Source: Campylobacterota bacterium
GTDB lineage: Bacteria; Campylobacterota; Campylobacteria; Campylobacterales; Nitratiruptoraceae
DNA length: 56,440 nucleotides
NCBI GenBank assembly: GCA_009659895.1
Contig: PUXX01000021.1
Span: 1-56,440, forward strand
Reading direction: 5' to 3'
Shown in pieces: positions 36,909 through 47,481 of the stretch. Numbering within the stretch: the stretch's first letter is position 1; each line of letters starts with the position of its first letter. The notes beneath the pieces were generated by a model, which worked only from the letters and a program-made list of their open reading frames with translations, ran no database searches and had not been told where the DNA came from. A program made the position numbers and the translations under genes.

Positions 36909-37700
36909 TCATTGCTGGGAGATATAACGCCCTGCGATCAAGGCGGAGACGACCCTGTTGACCAGATTGATAGGGATCGCAAATCCTATCCCAGCGCTAG
37001 CGCCGCTTGGACTATATATCGCCGTATTGACACCGATCACCCGCCCAGCACTATCTAAAAGCGGACCTCCGGAGTTGCCGGGATTGATAGCGGCATCGGT
37101 CTGGATGGCGTGCCTGATCCTGGCACCATTTTGCTGGTCGATCACACGCTCTAACGCTGAGATGATCCCCATGGTCATGGTCCAGTCCAGCCCAAAAGGA
37201 TTGCCGATGGCATAGACGATCTGACCCACTCGAAGATCATCGCTATTTCCGATGATCACCGGCTTCATCACTCCAGCTACTGGCTTGATCTTGAGCACGG
37301 CCAGATCGTACCTAGGATCGGCACCTACTAGCTTGGCCTGGTAGCGAAGACCATTGCTCAGTGTCACCACCGCTTCGCTGGCTCCTTCGATGACGTGGTA
37401 GTTGGTGACGATATGGCCAAACTCATCCCAGATAAAACCGCTCCCAGTCCCTTTGGGGATATCCCACACGCTCATACTCCAATAGTCCACTACCCGTTTG
37501 AGCGTGGAGATATAGACCACACTTGGCTTGGCACGCTCAAAGATGGCTATGTTGGTCCTCTCAATCTGCATCAAAGCCCCTCTGGGAGTGATGGCTTTGG
37601 GCTTTGAGGCAACGATACTTTGCAAAAACGGCAAAGCCTCATAGAGCGCAAACCCTACCATCACTATCACCAAAACGGCTTTCATATCTGCCCTTTTCAT
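36909..37700 (-). CDS. Deg/HtrA-like serine protease without PDZ domain
   Basis: A 263-residue trypsin-like S1C protease. An uncleaved or cleaved membrane segment (residues 8-29) places it in the periplasm. The catalytic triad is visible as H102 in VTNYHVIEG, D132 in DPRYDLAVLKI and S210 in NPGNSGGPLLD. The ORF stops soon after AGIGFAIPINLVNRVV, where DegP-type enzymes would continue into a PDZ domain. A PDZ-less form is known in some lineages, so it need not be a truncation. The ATG abuts the dprA stop codon (TAGATG). Confidence 0.88.
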   Translation of the reverse strand: MKRADMKAVLVIVMVGFALYEALPFLQSIVASKPKAITPRGALMQIERTNIAIFERAKPSVVYISTLKRVVDYWSMSVWDIPKGTGSGFIWDEFGHIVTNYHVIEGASEAVVTLSNGLRYQAKLVGADPRYDLAVLKIKPVAGVMKPVIIGNSDDLRVGQIVYAIGNPFGLDWTMTMGIISALERVIDQQNGARIRHAIQTDAAINPGNSGGPLLDSAGRVIGVNTAIYSPSGASAGIGFAIPINLVNRVVSALIAGRYISQQ

Positions 37701-38408
37701 CTAGGCTCCCATATAGACTATCCGCATCCCCTGGATCTGGATAAGCCCCTCCAGCTCCGCCTCATATATCCGCTCGCCATAGCGTGCCACCGCCTCATCA
37801 AGCGTGGGGGAGGTTCTTAGATACTCCACAAACTCATCTCCTCCCCACTCATCCAGGCTCCAGATCACCTTGGCCACTCCCTCCTGGATGAGCCTGTTGG
37901 TCCCGGGGCTCTCACCTAGTCTATGGGGCGGGACATAGATCTGCTTGCCAGCTTCTAGAGCATACTGAGCACTCCTCATGCTCCCGCTTCTCTCATCAGC
38001 CTCCATCACCACCAAAAACTCCCCAAGCTCCACCACCGTGCGATTTCGCACTACAAAACTCCACCTGGTGGCTCGAAACCCTGGCTCAAACTGGCTTAGC
38101 ACGAGTCCCTCAGCGGCAATCTGGTCGATCAGCTGGGCATTGACAGCTGGATAGCGAAGATCAATCCCACAAGGAAGCACACAGATGGTGTTTTTCGCTC
38201 CAGCACCCCTGTGGGCCAGAGCATCCACTCCCATGGCTCCACCACTTACTACTACATACCCCTTTTGCGCCAGACTCCTAGCAAACCTCAGGGTCAAAGT
38301 CTTGGTGTAGGAGATGGGTCTCCTGCTGCCTACCATAGAGACCTTTGGACGACGCAAGAGCTCTAGATCTCCTAGATAGTGATACTTGATCCCGCCGATC
38401 TCAACCAA
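37701..38408 (-). CDS. dprA: DNA processing protein DprA/Smf, short form
   Basis: A 235-residue Rossmann-fold DprA (SMVGSRRPISYTKTLTLRFARSLAQKG, VVSGGAMGVDALAHRGA, VLPCGIDLRYP). DprA loads RecA on incoming single-stranded DNA in natural transformation. It lacks the N-terminal SAM-like and a clear C-terminal winged-helix domain of longer forms, as in Helicobacter. The track start is a GTG at 38435, 35 bases inside the transporter gene; the TTG at 38408 follows GGAGATACTATT and is my preference, though both remain possible. A deg-type protease follows directly. Confidence 0.88.
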   Translation of the reverse strand: MVEIGGIKYHYLGDLELLRRPKVSMVGSRRPISYTKTLTLRFARSLAQKGYVVVSGGAMGVDALAHRGAGAKNTICVLPCGIDLRYPAVNAQLIDQIAAEGLVLSQFEPGFRATRWSFVVRNRTVVELGEFLVVMEADERSGSMRSAQYALEAGKQIYVPPHRLGESPGTNRLIQEGVAKVIWSLDEWGGDEFVEYLRTSPTLDEAVARYGERIYEAELEGLIQIQGMRIVYMGA

Positions 38409-39738
38409 AATAGTATCTCCATATCCCGACTGCACAGAGTGTCACTACCACCACACCCAAGAGATTGACAACAAATCCGATCTTGGCCATCTCCTTGATC
38501 TTGATGACCCGACTGCTCATGATGATGGCGTTTGGCGGCGTAGCGATAGGAAGCATAAAGGCATAACTAGCGGCGATCGTGGCGGTAAAAAGGATGATCT
38601 GCTCATCGATACCACTTCTTTTGGCAAACTCATAAAATATGGGCAGACTTATGGATGTGAGTGCTGTATTGCTGGTGATCTCCGTACTAAAGGAGACAAA
38701 AAGCGCCACCAAAAAGAGCAGCACCGCCAGGGGCAGATGGGCAAAGGCACCAAAATAGCCCGCTATCGCAGAAGCTAGACCGGTCTTGATAAAGGCTGTG
38801 GCAATAGCAAATCCAGCACCAAACAAAAAGACGATCTCATAGGGCATCTCCTTGGTATCGCTCCACTCCAAGATCGCCACGTTTGGCAAGAACAAAATCA
38901 GCCCAAATCCCAAGAGCAGCAGCTTCTCATCCAATGCGTACTGAGGGGCCAGGGGTTTGAGAAAGGCATTGAGCACCAGCAGCGCCACCAATGCCAGGAG
39001 AATGAGACTCAAGATCCTTTGCTCCCTAGTTTGCAAAGAGCACTCTTTTATCTCACAAGCGATCGGCTCATCCTTGACGCTACGTGAGAGCAACCATGGT
39101 ACTACCAAGATCATCGTCACCACCACCGGAGCGGTCAGCATCATCCACTCCAAAAATGTGGGCGCTCTTCCTCCCACCTCCTCCAAAAAGCCTAGCAAGA
39201 TGAGGTTTGGCGGAGTACCGATGGGTGTGAAGATTCCTCCTATACTGGCTCCATAGGCGGTAGCGATGAGATAGCGGATCTTGAGGCGGATATTTTGGGT
39301 CAAGAACATGGCTATTGGCATGAGCATGATGGTGACGGTGGTATTGGACAAGAATGCACTCAAAGTAGCCGATGTGATGGCCAGGGCATAGATGATACCA
39401 CGGGCACTCTGAGGAAAGAGGGCCATAAGCTTTGAGGCGATGATTTCATGAAGTTTTGTCTTTTGCATAGCGATCGCCAACAAAAAGCCTCCGATGAACA
39501 AAAAGATGATCGGCTTGGAGTAGTTGGGGGCCACTCCTTTTAGATCGACGATCCCCAAAGCCGGAAAGAGAAGCAGAGGAAGCAAAGAGACCACTCCCAG
39601 GGGCAGCGCCTCGCTGCTCCACAAAGAGACCAAAAAGACCACGCTGCCCAAGAGTTTGGCCTGGGTCATATCAAAGACATAAGCACTGAGAGCAAAACTT
39701 AATAATCCAAGTCCGATGGCGATGGAGAGCTTTTGCAT
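38401..39738 (-). CDS. DASS/SLC13 family anion:sodium symporter
   Basis: A 445-residue membrane protein with about 11-12 segments. The paired Asn-Thr motifs of the DASS family are visible: SNTTVTIMLMPIA in the first half and ITSNTALTSISLPI in the second, with GTPPNLILLGF and IATPPNAIIMSS between and after. The substrate could be a dicarboxylate, citrate, phosphate or sulfate; the sequence does not decide. It follows the divergent polysaccharide deacetylase gene after nine bases and overlaps dprA at its end. Confidence 0.87.
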   Translation of the reverse strand: MQKLSIAIGLGLLSFALSAYVFDMTQAKLLGSVVFLVSLWSSEALPLGVVSLLPLLLFPALGIVDLKGVAPNYSKPIIFLFIGGFLLAIAMQKTKLHEIIASKLMALFPQSARGIIYALAITSATLSAFLSNTTVTIMLMPIAMFLTQNIRLKIRYLIATAYGASIGGIFTPIGTPPNLILLGFLEEVGGRAPTFLEWMMLTAPVVVTMILVVPWLLSRSVKDEPIACEIKECSLQTREQRILSLILLALVALLVLNAFLKPLAPQYALDEKLLLLGFGLILFLPNVAILEWSDTKEMPYEIVFLFGAGFAIATAFIKTGLASAIAGYFGAFAHLPLAVLLFLVALFVSFSTEITSNTALTSISLPIFYEFAKRSGIDEQIILFTATIAASYAFMLPIATPPNAIIMSSRVIKIKEMAKIGFVVNLLGVVVVTLCAVGIWRYYFG

Positions 39739-39747
39739 GGATCACCC

Positions 39748-40683
39748 TTAGAGTCTGAGGTTGTCGATATATATTAGCTCAACATCTTTTAAAATAGTTT
39801 TAGACTCCCTCAACGCTTTGATAGTAGCAGGGCGTGGATGGCCGATAGCGATGGCGAAGCCTTTGGCTTTGGCCCTTTTGATCGCCTTTTTGAGCTGGGT
39901 TTTGATATAGGCTGGATCTGGCCTGTTGTCCAAGAATATATCTCTGGCGATATATCTCTTGCCAAGCTCTCTCATGACACGTGGCACTTGGGTTTTGGAG
40001 GTGGTGCGACTATCCACAAAGACAAAGCCGTAGCGTTCCAAGATAGGAAGAAGTCTGCGCATCGCCTCATAATCAGCCGTAAATCGGCTACCGGTGTGGT
40101 TGTTGAGAAACCTGGCTCTAGGAAAATGCCTGCGCAGATCTCTGATCACCCTCTCCATCTCCTGGCGTGAGGAAGTGGTACGCAAAGTATCGATCTCTTC
40201 ACGCACGAAGCCGTTGGCCTCCATGGGCAGATGGATCATATAGTGCCCAAAGGATCTGGCATAGCGAGGAGTATTGGGATGGCTAGCACTTGGTGGGAAA
40301 AAAGAGAGATTTAGTGGCATACCCAAAGATCTAAGAGCCTTGACCTGCCATCCAAAGGCTACGTCATCGATGATGATGGCAAGTTTTGGCTTGGAGGCTT
40401 GTAGGATCTTTTTTGTGCTTTTGCTCTTTTGTGGCTGGGATTCTGGCTCTTTGGCCTGATCGGAAGAGATCGCCGAGGAGCTGGAGCGGGTAGGCACAAA
40501 AGCACTTGAGCTTACAGGGCTCTCTTGGGATTTTCGCTCTTTGACTCCCTGCTCATAGCCCACCTGATAGAGAAAATAGCCCAAAACGGCACACAAAAAA
40601 GCAAAGAGGAATATCAAAAAGATCAAAAGAAGATAGGTAGCTCTCTTTGGAGGCTGTCTGCGCCTTTTTTTGCCTTTTGCCAT
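39748..40683 (-). CDS. Divergent polysaccharide deacetylase family protein
   Basis: A 311-residue protein with a basic N-terminus (KGKKRRRQPPKR), one membrane anchor (about residues 17-38), a serine-rich linker, then a NodB-like catalytic fold: KPKLAIIIDDVAFGW, MPLNLSFFPPS, HLPMEANGF, LNNHTGSRFTAD and IAIGHPRP. This is the DUF610/YibQ family, thought to act on an envelope polysaccharide in the periplasm. The substrate is unknown. There is no clear ribosome site before the ATG, and an intercistronic hairpin separates it from ilvC, so it may depend on coupling. Confidence 0.85.
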   Translation of the reverse strand: MAKGKKRRRQPPKRATYLLLIFLIFLFAFLCAVLGYFLYQVGYEQGVKERKSQESPVSSSAFVPTRSSSSAISSDQAKEPESQPQKSKSTKKILQASKPKLAIIIDDVAFGWQVKALRSLGMPLNLSFFPPSASHPNTPRYARSFGHYMIHLPMEANGFVREEIDTLRTTSSRQEMERVIRDLRRHFPRARFLNNHTGSRFTADYEAMRRLLPILERYGFVFVDSRTTSKTQVPRVMRELGKRYIARDIFLDNRPDPAYIKTQLKKAIKRAKAKGFAIAIGHPRPATIKALRESKTILKDVELIYIDNLRL

Positions 40684-40692
40684 AGGCCGTGG

Positions 40693-40709
40693 AGGGAGCG
40701 AAGCTCCCT
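40693..40709 (-). terminator. Hairpin between ilvC and the polysaccharide deacetylase gene
   Basis: On the minus strand AGGGAGC-TTC-GCTCCCT forms a perfect 7-base-pair stem right after the ilvC stop codon. No T-run follows (CCACGGCC), so it is not a canonical terminator. It may be an mRNA-stability stem or attenuate expression of the downstream gene. Confidence 0.45.
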
Positions 40710-40710
40710 G

Positions 40711-41769
<1,059 letters not shown>

Positions 41770-41805
41770 TTATAGTTGTTTAGTTTTGGATAAAAGCTGC
41801 TTTGT

Positions 41806-41811
41806 TATAAT
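41806..41811 (+). promoter_or_regulatory. -10 box of ppc
   Basis: A perfect TATAAT 18 bases before the ppc start codon, in the 96-base region shared with the ilvC promoter. Spacing to the only TTG-type hexamer is too short (14 bases), so the -35 contact is unclear. ilvC is probably served by TATAAAG or TAAAAT sites on the other strand. Confidence 0.5.
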
Positions 41812-41829
41812 TGGACAAAAGGAGCGAAG

Positions 41830-44481
41830 ATGAAGAAGTTTCGTGTCAGCGATGAACTCAAGAGGGAGATCCGCTACGCCTTGCATGAGCTTTTGGGAGT
41901 CATAGAGCGATTCAATCCCCAGACCAAACGGCTCTTTTTGGAGCTACGTGAGACTTTGAAAAAGACAAGAGAGCAGACTATTAGCCTAGAGCATATCGCA
42001 GAGCATCTAGATACCGCTCAGATGAACGATCTCATCAAGGCCTTTAGTCTCTATTTGATGCTCATCAACATCATCGAGGAGCGCTTCGAAGCCACGAAGG
42101 CCGACATCCAAGAGACCATCGAGGAGCTCATCCAAGAGGGATTTGACAGGCCCGATATCATCGACACTCTCAAAAAGATCCGATTCTATCCTGTCTTTAC
42201 CGCCCATCCCACGGAGTCCAGGCGCAGGACCTTTTTGGAGGCTCACAGAGAATTTAGCGATCTATTTGACAAGATCTTTGGCTACGACGATCAAGAGGCC
42301 AAAAAGCGCTTTCGCTACCGCCTCACCCTTTTGTGGCAGACCAGTCTCATACGCAAGGAGAAGATCGAGGTACTCTTTGAGCTAGACAACCTCCTCTTCA
42401 TTCTGGAGAGCTCCGTCCTAGACGCCCTGGCGGACCTCAACCAGTCCATAGAGCGTCACACCGGAATCCTCCAAAAGCCCATCACCCGTCTTGGCAGCTG
42501 GATCGGAGGAGATAGAGACGGCAACCCCTACGTCACCAACGAGGTGATGGTCGAGGCGATGAAGATCCAGCACAACACCATCATAGGGCTCTACATCCAC
42601 AAGATCGACCGCCTCATCCGTGAGCTCTCCATTTCCACGGACCAAAGAGAGGTCAAAAAAGAGCTCCTAGACTCCATCACCCAGGAGGCGAAATATCTCA
42701 GCGACAAATCGATCAAGCTCCACAAAAGCGAGCCCTTCAGAGCCAAACTCTCCCTCATGCGTCAAAAGCTCAAAAACCGCCTCCTCTTCATCAACGCCAT
42801 CAACGAGCCAAATTTTTACTACCACAGCCCAAAGGAGCTTTTGAGAGATATTGACTTGATCCTGGACTCTTTGGATCCTATCAGCAAAGAGGGTGTGATG
42901 GAGCTAAGAGAGCTGGTGCTCCACTGTGGCTTTCATCTACTGAAGATGGATTTTCGTGAGCACAAATCCAAGATCAAAAACGCCCTCTTTGAGATACTCT
43001 CTCTCATGGGACTCTCAGACACCTCCATCGCCCAGATGCCCTCAGCCAAGCAGATCCAGACCATCGTCAAAGCCTTGGCCAAGCCCCCGGTCAATCTCAG
43101 CCAGTTTCTAGATGGCACCAGCGAAGAAACCGCCCAGATCCTGGAGGCCTTCATCAAGATCCGATGGGCCAAGGAGAAGATCAACAAAAGAATCATCGAT
43201 AGCTTCATCCTCTCCATGACCACTGATGCCAGCGATCTTTTGGCGGTACTTTGGTTCGCCAAACAAGCAAGACTCTGGATACCGGGCAAAGAGGCCCACA
43301 TCTCCATCACCCCACTCTTTGAGACCATCGAGGATCTCAAAAACGCCGCTTCAATTATCCGTACTCTCTATCAGATCAAGCCCTACCGACGCTATCTCAA
43401 AGACCGGGACAACACTCAGGAGGTGATGATCGGCTATAGTGATAGCAGCAAGGATGGAGGACTCTTTGCCAGCAGCTACAACCTCAACAAAGCCACAAAA
43501 GATCTGATCGCTTTGGGAGAGGAGCTTGGGATTAGGTTCTTGCTCTTTCACGGCAGGGGAGGATCGATCAGTCGTGGAGGAGGACCTACGGAGGCCGCCA
43601 TCCTGGCCAGCCCCTACAAAGCGGTGGATGGCTTCTTGAAGCTCACTGAACAAGGAGAGGTGATCAGCTCCAAATACCTCAACCCCAAAATCGCCCGCTT
43701 CAATCTCACCAAAACCATCCAAGCCCTGCTCAAAAAGAGTGTCTATGATCGATTTGGCATCAAGGATGAGTGCGAGGAGAATCCTAACTTCGATCAGATC
43801 TTGCAACTCATCAGTGATACCTCCTATCAGGTCTACAAAGAGCTGGTCTATGAAGATCGTGACTTTTTGACCTATTTCAAAGAGGCCACTCCCATAGAGT
43901 TTATCTCCAAGCTCAATCTAGGATCTCGCCCGGCCAAACGCAAAAAGAGCGAGTCGATCGAAGATCTAAGAGCCATCCCCTGGGTCTTTGCCTGGACCCA
44001 AAACCGCTCCATCATGCCTGCGTGGTACGGGGTGGGCAGCGGACTAGAAGCTGCCAAGGAGCGCTACGATCTCTCAGCCCTCAAGGAGCTCTACGCCCAT
44101 TGCCCCTTTTTCAAAACCACTATCGACAATATCGAGCTCATCCTTACCAAAGTCGATCTCAATATCGCCAAACTCTACAACCAGTTCGTCCACGATCCTG
44201 CCATCGCCCACAAGATCTTCACCAAGATCCAAGATGAGTTCGAAAAGACCAAGACCCATATCCTAGCCATCAAGGAGAAGGACTCTTTGCTAGAAAAAGA
44301 TCCCCTCTTGCGCCAGTCCATACTCTTGCGAAAACCCTACCTTACCGCACTGAGCATCTTCCAGATAGAGCTGATCAAAAAATACAAAACGGCCAAATAC
44401 AAAAAGCAACAAGAGCGTCTGCTCAATCTCATCCACACCACCATCGTAGGTATCGCCCAGGGACTGCGCAACACCGGATGA
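41830..44481 (+). CDS. ppc: Phosphoenolpyruvate carboxylase
   Basis: An 883-residue enzyme of full family length. Catalytic motifs are FTAHPTESRRRT with the essential histidine, GSWIGGDRDGNPYVT, VMIGYSDSSKDGGLFASSYNL and FHGRGGSISRGGGPT; it ends with the characteristic QGLRNTG, where the terminal glycine is catalytic. It fixes bicarbonate onto phosphoenolpyruvate to replenish oxaloacetate. In an autotroph with the reverse TCA cycle, this would feed the C4 branch. A -10 box lies 18 bases upstream, and the ribosome site is AAAAGGAG. Confidence 0.98.
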   Translation: MKKFRVSDELKREIRYALHELLGVIERFNPQTKRLFLELRETLKKTREQTISLEHIAEHLDTAQMNDLIKAFSLYLMLINIIEERFEATKADIQETIEELIQEGFDRPDIIDTLKKIRFYPVFTAHPTESRRRTFLEAHREFSDLFDKIFGYDDQEAKKRFRYRLTLLWQTSLIRKEKIEVLFELDNLLFILESSVLDALADLNQSIERHTGILQKPITRLGSWIGGDRDGNPYVTNEVMVEAMKIQHNTIIGLYIHKIDRLIRELSISTDQREVKKELLDSITQEAKYLSDKSIKLHKSEPFRAKLSLMRQKLKNRLLFINAINEPNFYYHSPKELLRDIDLILDSLDPISKEGVMELRELVLHCGFHLLKMDFREHKSKIKNALFEILSLMGLSDTSIAQMPSAKQIQTIVKALAKPPVNLSQFLDGTSEETAQILEAFIKIRWAKEKINKRIIDSFILSMTTDASDLLAVLWFAKQARLWIPGKEAHISITPLFETIEDLKNAASIIRTLYQIKPYRRYLKDRDNTQEVMIGYSDSSKDGGLFASSYNLNKATKDLIALGEELGIRFLLFHGRGGSISRGGGPTEAAILASPYKAVDGFLKLTEQGEVISSKYLNPKIARFNLTKTIQALLKKSVYDRFGIKDECEENPNFDQILQLISDTSYQVYKELVYEDRDFLTYFKEATPIEFISKLNLGSRPAKRKKSESIEDLRAIPWVFAWTQNRSIMPAWYGVGSGLEAAKERYDLSALKELYAHCPFFKTTIDNIELILTKVDLNIAKLYNQFVHDPAIAHKIFTKIQDEFEKTKTHILAIKEKDSLLEKDPLLRQSILLRKPYLTALSIFQIELIKKYKTAKYKKQQERLLNLIHTTIVGIAQGLRNTG

Positions 44482-44492
44482 TCTTTTTATGG

Positions 44493-44498
44493 TATAAT
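44493..44498 (+). promoter_or_regulatory. -10 box upstream of rnr
   Basis: A perfect TATAAT lies in the 41-base gap after ppc and ends 24 bases before the rnr start codon. It would give rnr and holA their own transcript. No -35 box is apparent. Confidence 0.5.
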
Positions 44499-44522
44499 TT
44501 AAAAAAAATTTAAGGATAAAAT

Positions 44523-46454
44523 TTGAAAGAATTTATACTCAAACTCATTCGTGGAATCGACAAAAAAGATATACCAAGAGAGTATATCCCTCTAGTAGAC
44601 GATCTCATCCGCCACAAAATCGTCAAAATTGATGGCAAGATCGTCAAAATCAGCTCCAAATATCGCGTCGGCACCATCGACATAGCCAGAAACGGTACCG
44701 GCTTTTTGGAGGTCCTAGGGGTCAAGGCCAAGGATCTTCTCATAGAGCCAGAGCACCTCAATGGCGCCAGCAAAGGCGATCTGGTCATCGCCAAGAGGAT
44801 CTTCAAAGGGGGTGGCCGTCCCAAAGCCAAAGTGGTCTACATCCTTGAGAAGGCCTTTCGCTTTAGCGTGGCCTACTTCGACAAAGAGGCGGGACTCTTC
44901 TTCAATGTCAAAAACGAGGCTCCCATCGCAGTCAAGGCAAGCAAAAAGAGCCTCAAAGAGCTCCCTGACAAAGTGGTCGTCAAGGTAGACAACGAATCTG
45001 GCATCATCGTAGAGGTCCTGGGAGTCCTGGACGATCCAGCGGTCGATGAGAAGATCTCCCTGGCACTCTACAACAAAAAAGAGGAGTTTCCACCTGAAGC
45101 GGAACTAGAAGCATCTGCATACCCGGATGAGATCTACGCCGATCTCTATCCTGATCGCGTGGATCTGAGGGCTCTGCCTTTTTGTACCATCGATCCCGTC
45201 ACAGCCAAGGACCACGACGATGCGATCTACTACGACCAAAAGAGCCGCACACTCTACGTAGCCATCGCCGACGTGAGCGAATATGTCCCACCCATGGGGC
45301 CTATTGACAAAGAGGCCAAGGAGCGGGGCTTTAGTATCTATTTGCCTCACAAATCGATCCCCATGCTACCAAGAAAACTCTCAGAAGGTATCTGTAGCCT
45401 CAAAGAAAATGTAGAGAGGCTGGCTTTCGTGTGCAAGATCACTCTGGATGAGAATCTAGAGCCTGTCAAAGAGGAGCTCATCGACGCAGTGATCAAGAGC
45501 CGCAGAAAGTACAGCTATGAAAGAGTAGATCAGTTTTTGGCCGGGAAGTTTGAGGATCTAGACGATACAGACAAGGAGCTCTTGGAGTGGATGATGCCTC
45601 TATATGAAGTGACCAGAAAGCTTCGATCAAAAAGACTAGAAAGAGGCTTTGAGTTTACCAACCCGGAGATTCGCCTTGTTTTGGATGAGCACGGGGAGCT
45701 TGTCGCAACCAAAATAGAGACCGAGACGCCCAGCCACGCCCTCATCGAAGACTGTATGCTCCTAGCCAACAAAGCGACGGCGAAGATGTTCGATTTTGGG
45801 ATCTTTCGTACCCACGAAGAGCCCTCCATGGAGAAGATCGAAGAGCTTTTGGATGAGCTGGCCAATGTGGGAATCTTCACCAAAGAGTACAACACCATTC
45901 ACGAGCTTTTTTTGTTCATCCAAAAAGAGGCGGAGGCACGTGGGATCAAGGAGCATGTGGACAGGCTCCTCATCCGTACCCAAAAGCAAGCGGGCTACAC
46001 CGCCGAAAATATTGGCCACTTCGGATTGGGATTTGAAAAATACACCCATTTCACATCACCTATTAGACGCTATAGCGACCTCACCCTCCACAGACTCCTC
46101 AAGGCGATCTTGCGTGATGACAAAAAGCAGCTAGATTATATCCTCAAAAACATCGAGCCTTTGACGGTGCGTATCAGCGAGCTTGAGCGAGAGGCGGCCA
46201 AGGTGGAGTGGGACTTCATGGATCGAAAATTCGCCAGATGGGCCGCCAAAAATATCGGCAACCGCTTCGAGGCCGTCGTGACCGACCCAGACTCCACCCC
46301 CATAGCTCAGCTAGACGACGAGATCAAAGGGGCCAGGCTTTTCTTGCCCAAAGCGGAGGTAGAACTTTTTGATAGGGTCTTGGTAGAGATCATCGACGTC
46401 AATATAGCCACCACCAAGATCTACGCAAAGGTGATTGAGAAGATCGATGTATAA
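44523..46454 (+). CDS. rnr: Ribonuclease R / RNB-domain exoribonuclease
   Basis: A 643-residue RNase R-like enzyme. It has cold-shock-type OB folds in the N-terminal part, then the RNB catalytic core (CTIDPVTAKDHDDAIYYD, ADVSEYVPPMGPID, YLPHKSIPMLPRKLSEG and HFTSPIRRYSDLTLHRLL). It degrades structured RNA 3' to 5'. It is shorter than E. coli RNase R (about 813 residues), as in other Campylobacterota. The start is TTG after AAGGATAAAA. It overlaps the delta subunit gene by eight bases. Confidence 0.93.
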   Translation: MKEFILKLIRGIDKKDIPREYIPLVDDLIRHKIVKIDGKIVKISSKYRVGTIDIARNGTGFLEVLGVKAKDLLIEPEHLNGASKGDLVIAKRIFKGGGRPKAKVVYILEKAFRFSVAYFDKEAGLFFNVKNEAPIAVKASKKSLKELPDKVVVKVDNESGIIVEVLGVLDDPAVDEKISLALYNKKEEFPPEAELEASAYPDEIYADLYPDRVDLRALPFCTIDPVTAKDHDDAIYYDQKSRTLYVAIADVSEYVPPMGPIDKEAKERGFSIYLPHKSIPMLPRKLSEGICSLKENVERLAFVCKITLDENLEPVKEELIDAVIKSRRKYSYERVDQFLAGKFEDLDDTDKELLEWMMPLYEVTRKLRSKRLERGFEFTNPEIRLVLDEHGELVATKIETETPSHALIEDCMLLANKATAKMFDFGIFRTHEEPSMEKIEELLDELANVGIFTKEYNTIHELFLFIQKEAEARGIKEHVDRLLIRTQKQAGYTAENIGHFGLGFEKYTHFTSPIRRYSDLTLHRLLKAILRDDKKQLDYILKNIEPLTVRISELEREAAKVEWDFMDRKFARWAAKNIGNRFEAVVTDPDSTPIAQLDDEIKGARLFLPKAEVELFDRVLVEIIDVNIATTKIYAKVIEKIDV

Positions 46455-47406
46455 AAGGGAGTTTGACAGACTCAAGAGTACCTTTGACGCCTATCTCTTT
46501 TGGGGGGAAGAGCCCTACTATATCCGTCGCTACGCCCAAAAGGTAGCTAACTCTTTGGCCCCAAAAGAGGAGCGCCTGCTCCTCTACTATGACGAATATG
46601 ATTTTGAAAGAGCCAAAGAGTATCTTGGCCAAAACTCTCTCTTTGGAAATAGAAATCTCCTCTACATCAAACACGACAAAGCCCTCCCCAAAAAAGAGCT
46701 CCAAACGCTTATAGATCTGTGTCGCAAAAACGAAAACAGCTACTTGATCTATGAGCTTGTCGGCCAAGATGGCAAGAAGATCGCCCCCCTCTTCGCAGCC
46801 GACCATGGCGCTATCAATGTCCGCTTTTTCAAACCCTCTTTGCATGAGGCCAAGGAGGAGCTAGCCCAAAGAGCCTCAGATCTTGGCCTACAGATCGATC
46901 CATTTGCCCTTCAGCATCTTTTGATCTTGCTCGATCTCAATCTAGATCTGGCCGCAAATGAGTTAGAAAAATTAAGCCTCCTGGACCAAAAGATCCAGAG
47001 CAAGGATATAGACCGCCTGGTCTATGCTCTGACTCCCCTCAACCTAGAAAAACTCTACGAAGCGATCATCCTCAAAGAGCCTCTGGCCGATCTGCTCCAA
47101 AAACTGAGTCAAGAGGAGCAAAACGAGATGAAGATCTTGCTAGGCTTTGAGAGCTACATGCGTCAGCTCTTTTTGTTCTATACCCATATGCGTCTTCACG
47201 CCAACGCTAATAGCAAAGAGATACTGGGCTACAAGCTCCCCAGGCAGATCGAAGAGCGGCGTATCCGTCTGGCTATGAGGATCAAGAACTATCCGGAGAT
47301 CTTCTTGACTTTGCAAGAGTGTGAATACCAGCTCAAAACCCAAAGCAATATCGACAAGGCATCCCTATTGTTCTCATATTTAATAAAAATTCAAGCTTTG
47401 ATTTGA
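46447..47406 (+). CDS. holA: DNA polymerase III delta subunit (HolA)
   Basis: A 319-residue protein of the HolA family: FDAYLFWGEEPYYIRRYAQKV at the start and the delta-like order QNSLFGNRNLLYIK, then a helical C-terminal domain. Delta opens the sliding clamp in the clamp loader. Sequence conservation is low in this family; assignment rests on its length, the opening motif and the usual place after rnr in Campylobacterota. I chose the ATG at 46447, which follows GAGAAG; the track start is a TTG four codons upstream. It overlaps the end of rnr by eight bases. Confidence 0.82.
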   Translation: MYKREFDRLKSTFDAYLFWGEEPYYIRRYAQKVANSLAPKEERLLLYYDEYDFERAKEYLGQNSLFGNRNLLYIKHDKALPKKELQTLIDLCRKNENSYLIYELVGQDGKKIAPLFAADHGAINVRFFKPSLHEAKEELAQRASDLGLQIDPFALQHLLILLDLNLDLAANELEKLSLLDQKIQSKDIDRLVYALTPLNLEKLYEAIILKEPLADLLQKLSQEEQNEMKILLGFESYMRQLFLFYTHMRLHANANSKEILGYKLPRQIEERRIRLAMRIKNYPEIFLTLQECEYQLKTQSNIDKASLLFSYLIKIQALI

Positions 47407-47444
47407 TAATATAGCTTCGCTTTTTCCTACTCAAAAAAGCCTTG

Positions 47445-47458
47445 CCGGCGAAAGTCGG
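47445..47458 (+). promoter_or_regulatory. Hairpin in the rpsF leader, possible S6:S18 control site
   Basis: CCGGC-GAAA-GTCGG forms a 5-base-pair stem (with one G-T pair) closed by a GNRA tetraloop, 24 bases ahead of the rpsF start codon and near its ribosome site AAAAGGAG. Many bacteria control rpsF operons through an S6:S18 leader with a conserved CCG. CCG is present here, but I cannot see the outer helix of that motif, so the assignment is tentative. Confidence 0.4.
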
Positions 47459-47481
47459 ATATATAGCCAAAAGGAGAATCA

